DNA of 34,368 nucleotides. Origin: SVFI01 sp045546735. Its GTDB lineage: Bacteria > Bacillota > Clostridia > Lachnospirales > Lachnospiraceae. The position numbers and the translations under genes were made by a program. Positions 30,324-34,368 of the stretch are shown one piece after another. Below the pieces are notes generated by a model. It worked only from the letters and a program-made list of their open reading frames with translations, did not search any database and was not told where the DNA came from. Position 1 is the first letter of the stretch. Each line of letters starts with the position of its first letter. Location: NCBI GenBank assembly GCA_045546735.1, contig JAZQDJ010000015.1, positions 1 through 34,368 on the forward strand, written 5' to 3'.

Positions 30324-31139
30324 CTATTTTTTTCTTACAATGATAACCTGAGTAGCAGTTGTGTACGGATCTGTAAAGTCAATATTTTTGAGACGATCCT
30401 CTGTTACTGTCATACCTGCAACACCGATATCGGCTTTGCCTGACTGAACAGCATTGATGATAGAATCAAATTCCATATCTTCGATTTTAAGTTCATAACC
30501 TAATTTGTCACAGATAGCCTGTGCCATGTCAGCATCAATACCTACGATTTCGTTGTCTTCATAGTATTCATATGGCTCGAAAGCAGCGTTTGTAGCCATA
30601 ACAAGTGTTCCGTTGGAACGGTCAACACCTTCCGGTGATACATAAGGGCAAGTGCCTTTTGTGTCATCGCCAATGTAGTTTGCTACGATCTGGTCGAGAG
30701 TGCCTTCTGATTTGAGTTCTGCGAGAGCACCGTTGATAGCTGCTGTTAAGTCTTTGTTTTCTTTTGAAATGGCGATGGCATACTCTTCAAGAGCAAAGTC
30801 TTCCTCGAGAATCATAAGGTCATCGTTCTTAGCTACGAAAGCTTTTGCCGGCTGTTCATCGATGATAACACAGTCGATTTTACCCTGTTTTAAAGCCTGT
30901 ACAGCGTCGTTTCCTTTGTTGAAACGCTCAATGGTAGAAGCTGCAGAACCGTCTGTCGGCTCTTCATAATCAGAGGCGTAGATATCGCCTGTTGTACCGA
31001 GCTGTACGCCGATAACTTTGCCAGGGAGGTCAGCAACGGAAAAAACTGTGTTTTCCGGAACGTTGCTTCCGCAGGCTGTCATAATAAGTGTCATGCTGCA
31101 TGCAAGTGCAAGCGCAGCAAATTTTTTCAAATTCTTCAT
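30324..31139 (-). CDS. amino-acid ABC transporter substrate-binding lipoprotein, circularly permuted
   Basis: A 271-aa lipoprotein (signal 1-22, lipid Cys23 in MTAC). Its two halves are in reverse order compared with the SBP_bac_3 family. Residues 33-158 (ADLPGKVIGVQLGTTGDIYA ... ALAELKSEGTLDQIVANYIG) match the usual C-terminal half. After a linker (159-176), residues 177-270 (GTLVMATNAAFEPYEY ... DIGVAGMTVTEDRLKNIDFTDPYTTATQVIIVRK) match the usual N-terminal half. The cut falls at the inter-lobe crossover, so the two-lobed fold can be kept. It lies first in the operon, behind its own promoter with AAGGAG before the ATG. The ligand is probably a polar amino acid. Confidence 0.93.
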   Translation of the reverse strand: MKNLKKFAALALACSMTLIMTACGSNVPENTVFSVADLPGKVIGVQLGTTGDIYASDYEEPTDGSAASTIERFNKGNDAVQALKQGKIDCVIIDEQPAKAFVAKNDDLMILEEDFALEEYAIAISKENKDLTAAINGALAELKSEGTLDQIVANYIGDDTKGTCPYVSPEGVDRSNGTLVMATNAAFEPYEYYEDNEIVGIDADMAQAICDKLGYELKIEDMEFDSIINAVQSGKADIGVAGMTVTEDRLKNIDFTDPYTTATQVIIVRKK

Positions 31140-31184
31140 AACAATTCTCCTTCTTATTTATATGTTTTTGCGAATTCTTTGATT

Positions 31185-31213
31185 AGTATATCAGAAGGCG
31201 CATTTTAATACAA
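31185..31213 (-). promoter_or_regulatory. sigma-A promoter of the ABC transporter operon
   Basis: On the minus strand, TTGTAT (31213-31208), a 17-base spacer and TATACT (31190-31185), about 45 bases before the start codon. It is divergent from the promoter at 31222. Confidence 0.65.
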
Positions 31214-31221
31214 TATTTGAA

Positions 31222-31250
31222 TTGAAAAACTATGGCAAATAGAGTACAAT
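31222..31250 (+). promoter_or_regulatory. sigma-A promoter of the zinc-ribbon / TPM operon
   Basis: TTGAAA (31222-31227), a 17-base spacer and TACAAT (31245-31250), about 48 bases before the ATG at 31299. It is back-to-back with the ABC operon promoter. Confidence 0.65.
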
Positions 31251-31298
31251 TTTTATAGATTTATGCATAAATATGCAAAAGAAGAAAGGGGATTTCTT

Positions 31299-32282
31299 AT
31301 GATTTACAGGTGTAGAAATTGTGGTGCGAATGCAATTTACGAACCGACGAAGCAATCGATGTATTGTCCGTATTGTGACAGCGTGGATTGTGAGGAACCG
31401 GCGCCGGGCGAAGGAATGAATTTTTGTATCAACTGCGGCGGCGAGTTGAATCCTGGAGATTATAAATCTGCGGTGAAGTGTGAACACTGCGGTTCTTATG
31501 TGATTTTTGAGGAACGTACGAGCGGGGAGTATGAGCCGCGCCTTATTATTCCGTTTAAAATCGGGAAAAAACAGGCACAGGAGCTTGTAAGAAAAGAATT
31601 TGCCAAAAAGCCGTTTCTTCCGTCTGATTTCCTTTCGGATGGGAAAATGGACAAAATGGAAGGGGTATATGTACCGTATTTTCTTTTTGACTTTGACTGT
31701 GACTATCAATTCCGCGGAACGGGTCATGTCGTGCGCACATGGAGATCCGGGGATACAGAATATACAGAGACTTCGGTATATCGTATAGAAAGAGATATGA
31801 CAGTCGGATTCGATAAGGTTCCGGTAGATGCGTCCATTGCTATGGCAGATGACATTATGGATTTGCTTGAGCCGTTTGGCTATGGTTCCGCAGAACCGTT
31901 CCAGATGAAATATATGTCGGGCTTTTTGGCGGAGAAATATAATATGAGTTCTTCGGAGCTCGAGCCGAGAGCTATAGGAAAAGCAAAAAAAGATGCAAAA
32001 GTGCTTATGGACAATACATTAACCCGCTACACGGCGATTGTGGAGCGTCAGGACAATGTTAATTTTAAGACGGAAAACGACAATTATTCGCTTTTGCCTG
32101 TTTGGAATTACAATTATACATATCACGGAAAGCCGTATCTTTTCAAAATAAACGGTCAAACCGGTAAGATGAGCGGAAAACCGCCGATTTCGATTCCGAA
32201 AGTGATTGCATACAGTGCGACAGTATTTCTCGGAATGATGGCAATCGGTAATCTGATCAATATGATACTGGGGGTGCTGTAG
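31299..32282 (+). CDS. double zinc-ribbon membrane-anchored protein
   Basis: A 327-aa protein annotated in relatives as a TFIIB-type zinc-ribbon protein. Two N-terminal zinc ribbons use Cys5, Cys8, Cys23 and Cys26, and Cys43, Cys46, Cys61 and Cys64. The middle part (about 80-295) is soluble and rich in aromatic residues (IIPFKIGKKQAQ, VYVPYFLFDFDCDYQFRG, LLPVWNYNYTYHGKPYLF). One transmembrane helix ends the protein (about 302-326). I chose ATG 31299 with AAAGGGG 7-8 bases upstream, not ATG 31263. The TPM gene starts one base after the stop. The pair commonly occurs together. The role is unknown, possibly envelope maintenance. Confidence 0.85.
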   Translation: MIYRCRNCGANAIYEPTKQSMYCPYCDSVDCEEPAPGEGMNFCINCGGELNPGDYKSAVKCEHCGSYVIFEERTSGEYEPRLIIPFKIGKKQAQELVRKEFAKKPFLPSDFLSDGKMDKMEGVYVPYFLFDFDCDYQFRGTGHVVRTWRSGDTEYTETSVYRIERDMTVGFDKVPVDASIAMADDIMDLLEPFGYGSAEPFQMKYMSGFLAEKYNMSSSELEPRAIGKAKKDAKVLMDNTLTRYTAIVERQDNVNFKTENDNYSLLPVWNYNYTYHGKPYLFKINGQTGKMSGKPPISIPKVIAYSATVFLGMMAIGNLINMILGVL

Positions 32283-32283
32283 G

Positions 32284-33111
32284 ATGAAAGAATATTTTAA
32301 AAGATTTTGGCCATGGTATGCCATTGTGGGTGTTTTAATAGCGGTATATGTTGTTCTCAGCATGAAAGCCGGTACAGGCACGGAGTATCAGCGTACAAAC
32401 ACAGAGTGCCTGACCGAGGAACGAGTTTTTGATGAGGCTGATAAACTTTCGGAAAAAGAAGAGACAAAGCTCCGTGCGCTGATTGCTGAGCGTGAAAAGC
32501 AGACAGGGCTTGATATTGTGCTTATCACGTTAAATGAGCCGGGACTTGATTCGGATGCGAAAATGAGAGAGTATGCGCAGACGTTTTGTAGGGAATATAA
32601 GTTCGGATACAACGAGCCGGTCGGTGATGCGGTAATTTATGTAGATAACTGGTATAACGGTTATGTCTGGATGACGACAAGCGGAAAAGCGCATGCAAGA
32701 ATGACAGATGCGATGATTGATAATGTGATTGACAGAGCATGTGCAGTAGTAAACAGTAATCCTTACAAAGGCTACGAACGTTATGTAAACCAAGTGCATG
32801 CACAGATGACATCAAAACTCGGTTTGGGAAATTTGATTACGCCGATGGCAATTTTTCTTACCGCTCTCATTGTGACAGTGATTTATTTAATCGTGAATTT
32901 ATCCGGTCGCAAGGGAAAAAAGACAACAAATGCAGAAACTTATATTGCAAGGGATGCACAGCCTATGCTTCATAATACGCAGGATGTCTTTGTGACAAAG
33001 CATACGACAAGACGCCGTATCGAAAGCAGTTCCGGCGGTGGCGGCGGAGGAGGAACAAGAAGTTTCAGTTCCGGCGGACATTCGTTTGGCGGTGGCGGTG
33101 GACGCCATTAG
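32284..33111 (+). CDS. TPM-domain (YgcG-type) membrane protein with Gly-rich tail
   Basis: A 275-aa protein. It has an N-terminal helix (about 11-29), a TPM domain (about 45-170: VFDEADKLSEKEETKLRALI, GLDIVLITL, GDAVIYVDNWYNGYVWMTTSG), a second helix (about 186-206) and a Ser/Gly-rich C-terminus ending FGGGGGRH, as in YgcG-like proteins. The TPM domain faces outside between the two helices. The plant TPM relative acts in photosystem II repair as an acid phosphatase, but bacterial members have no settled function. It is co-transcribed with the zinc-ribbon gene. The hairpin at 33144 is its likely terminator. Confidence 0.87.
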   Translation: MKEYFKRFWPWYAIVGVLIAVYVVLSMKAGTGTEYQRTNTECLTEERVFDEADKLSEKEETKLRALIAEREKQTGLDIVLITLNEPGLDSDAKMREYAQTFCREYKFGYNEPVGDAVIYVDNWYNGYVWMTTSGKAHARMTDAMIDNVIDRACAVVNSNPYKGYERYVNQVHAQMTSKLGLGNLITPMAIFLTALIVTVIYLIVNLSGRKGKKTTNAETYIARDAQPMLHNTQDVFVTKHTTRRRIESSSGGGGGGGTRSFSSGGHSFGGGGGRH

Positions 33112-33118
33112 TTAAATC

Positions 33119-34039
33119 TTAATTTAATTCAAAAGCCATATTGAGCGCCTCAGAAATTGTAAAACTGAGGCGCTTTATTGTGGCATCAATATCTTTGGCT
33201 GTGACATACATGTTGTTGAGGTCCTGGAAGGTTTTCTGTACATTCGGTTCATCGGAATCAAACAGGGCGGAAGAGGAACCGAGAAAGTCGAGGGCGCTTC
33301 GCACGATAGTTGCAGCATCGACGACGGTAGGAACGCCGATTGCGATTACGGGAAGTCCGAGGCTTTCCTGAGTGAGCGCATTTCTGTGGTTTCCGACACC
33401 CGATCCGGGAAGAATTCCTGTGTCAGTTAATTGAATCGTTGTATTTAATCGCCGGATGTTGCGTGCTGCAAGAGCGTCGATGACAATCATGAAATCGGGA
33501 TGTGTCTGTTCGACGACACCTTTTATGATTTCAGCGGTTTCCATCCCGTTTTTTGCCATGACACCGGGCGCAAGACTGCTGATGGAATGCACGTGCTCGG
33601 TATTGTAGGCAGCTTTCCCGTATTCTTGTAGAATATGTCTTGTGATTTTTAGATTGTCAATCACATCCGGACCGAGAGCATCCGCTGTGACATCGCGGTT
33701 TCCGAGACCGACTACAAGAATGGATTTTTCTTTGTTAAGATCGGGAATCATATATTTGAGCTGGCGTGAAATTTCTCTTGAAATTTCGCGGTGAATCCCT
33801 TCGTCGGCCTGTGCCATATCCGGCGCTTCGATCGTGATATAGCGTCCCATAGGCTTCCCGATAGCGCGTGCTCCGTTCTTTGTCGTGATAAAAACGCGGG
33901 TAATATGCGTGTTGCTTTTTTTACGATGCTGCTCCGTCACCTCTATTCCGTGAATCGGTGAGTGGGAATTGCTTTCAAGGTTTTGGACATTTTCATGGGC
34001 CTCTAAAGCCAAATCAGTCCGGATTTGTGATGAAAACAT
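33119..34039 (-). CDS. gpr: GPR endopeptidase (spore germination protease)
   Basis: A 306-aa aspartic-type protease that degrades small acid-soluble spore proteins during germination and is made as an inactive zymogen. Matching features are the N-terminal RTDLALEAHE, the acidic segment EAPDMAQADEGIHREISREI, ILVVGLGNRDVTADALGPDVI, SSLAPGVMAKNGMETAEII, IVIDALAARNIRRLNTTIQLTDTGI and PGSGVGNHRNALT. I chose the ATG at 34039, preceded by AAAGGAG. The longer frame to 34123 starts inside the rpsT promoter region and is unsupported. It lies convergent with the TPM gene (7 bases apart) and divergent from rpsT, the usual gpr-rpsT neighbourhood in Clostridia and Bacilli. Confidence 0.96.
   Translation of the reverse strand: MFSSQIRTDLALEAHENVQNLESNSHSPIHGIEVTEQHRKKSNTHITRVFITTKNGARAIGKPMGRYITIEAPDMAQADEGIHREISREISRQLKYMIPDLNKEKSILVVGLGNRDVTADALGPDVIDNLKITRHILQEYGKAAYNTEHVHSISSLAPGVMAKNGMETAEIIKGVVEQTHPDFMIVIDALAARNIRRLNTTIQLTDTGILPGSGVGNHRNALTQESLGLPVIAIGVPTVVDAATIVRSALDFLGSSSALFDSDEPNVQKTFQDLNNMYVTAKDIDATIKRLSFTISEALNMAFELN
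33144..33180 (+). terminator. intrinsic terminator-like hairpin for the TPM operon, inside the gpr 3' end
   Basis: A perfect 10-bp stem (AGCGCCTCAG 33144-33153 and CTGAGGCGCT 33165-33174) is followed by TTATTGT, a weak T run. It lies within the last codons of gpr on the opposite strand. Confidence 0.6.
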
Positions 34040-34065
34040 AAATACTCCTTTATAAAAACAAATTT

Positions 34066-34072
34066 TATAATG
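34066..34072 (-). promoter_or_regulatory. possible forespore sigma -10 element for gpr
   Basis: The minus-strand CATTATA fits the sigma-F/G -10 consensus CATNNTA, about 27 bases before the gpr start. A GCATA sequence (34100-34096) is 23 bases further up, too far for a normal -35, so only the -10 is supported. Confidence 0.35.
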
Positions 34073-34101
34073 AGTATTTGCAAAAAAAGTGTTTTTATGC
34101 C

Positions 34102-34130
34102 TTGACAAAACAGAAAGGAACATTTAATAT
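34102..34130 (+). promoter_or_regulatory. sigma-A promoter of rpsT
   Basis: TTGACA (34102-34107), a 17-base spacer and TAATAT (34125-34130). A consensus TATAAT at 34128-34133 would need a 20-base spacer. It leaves a leader of about 85 bases. Confidence 0.75.
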
Positions 34131-34139
34131 AATATGCGT

Positions 34140-34180
34140 GTGTTTACATTAGTTCGTCCGTGTCCGGCATAATGTGACAC
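34140..34180 (+). promoter_or_regulatory. hairpin in the rpsT leader
   Basis: GTGT plus ACATTA (34140-34143, 34146-34151) pairs with TAATGT plus ACAC (34170-34175, 34177-34180), with a small inner CCG/CGG stem (34158-34160, 34165-34167). It starts at or near the 5' end of the mRNA and may take part in S20 autoregulation or mRNA stability. Confidence 0.45.
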
Positions 34181-34223
34181 GAGAAAACATATAAAATGAA
34201 ACATTACATGGGAGGTGTAGATC

Positions 34224-34368
34224 TTGGCTAATATCAAATCTGCAAAGAAAAGAATTTTAGTAACACAGGTTAGAACAGAAAGAAACAAAGCTATCAAATC
34301 CGGTGTTAAAACAGCTGTGAAAAAAGTTTACGCAGCAATCGATGCAAACGATAAAGAAGCAGCAGTTG
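34224..34368 (+). CDS. rpsT: 30S ribosomal protein S20, N-terminal part (cut by window end)
   Basis: The first 48 codons of S20, which binds 16S rRNA in the body of the small subunit. The sequence ANIKSAKKRILVTQ, then RTERNKAIKSGVKTAVKKVY, is characteristic. The start is TTG 34224, with GGGAGGTG (34210-34217) 6 bases upstream and no nearby ATG in frame. E. coli rpsT also starts with UUG, where the weak codon is part of autoregulation. The gene lies divergent from gpr. Confidence 0.96.
   Translation, partial: MANIKSAKKRILVTQVRTERNKAIKSGVKTAVKKVYAAIDANDKEAAV

Overview
The window looks like chromosomal DNA of a spore-forming, anaerobic Firmicute of the Lachnospiraceae type. The evidence is the spore germination protease (gpr) at the right end, AGGAGG-type ribosome binding sites, GTG/TTG starts, Fe-S cluster aldo/keto reductases, and families common in gut Clostridia (DUF6472, DUF1893, ECF S components, BspA-like repeats). 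The core is moderate in GC: single 60-base lines counted by hand gave 26-29 GC. One block is clearly AT-richer, with 15-17 GC per 60. No rRNA, tRNA, IS element, integrase or CRISPR array was seen.

Layout. (1) 1-3457 is housekeeping: the 3' part of pcrA, a small acidic-tailed membrane protein, and the rRNA uracil methyltransferase rlmD. (2) 3477-8509 is an AT-rich, tightly packed three-gene cassette: an unknown 163-aa protein, a two-HKD phospholipase D-type nuclease-like protein, and a 1004-aa SF2 helicase-like ATPase. It sits directly behind rlmD and is the best candidate for an uncharacterised, probably anti-phage, system. (3) 8509-8792 holds a strong promoter, a long rod-like RNA ending in a terminator and containing a ribosome-bindable three-codon reading frame, then a second hairpin. 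All of this precedes a P-loop kinase/GNAT fusion. (4) 10125-14493 holds an acyltransferase, small membrane and lipoprotein genes, a flavin reductase, a metallophosphatase and an NTP pyrophosphatase. (5) 14502-15937 is a probable vitamin B6 salvage pair (pyridoxamine kinase plus ECF S component) behind a palindrome. (6) 16221-23975 holds a radical SAM protein, an SseB-macro fusion, an epimerase-like protein, two 4Fe-4S aldo/keto reductases, a DUF218-amidase fusion and a secreted BspA-like protein. (7) 23991-28541 holds an ECF S component, DUF1893, two NhaC-family antiporters, a Cys-rich probable spore protein and DUF6472. (8) 28894-31139 (minus strand) is an amino-acid ABC transporter whose binding protein is circularly permuted. 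(9) 31299-34368 holds a zinc-ribbon protein, a TPM-domain protein, gpr and the start of rpsT.

The signals most worth following are the nuclease-helicase cassette, the attenuator-like RNA downstream of it, the permuted binding protein, and a 38-bp palindromic element (TGGGCAA-N24-TTGCCCA). That element occurs five times at two distant intergenic sites, three of them inside a 75-bp tandem repeat.
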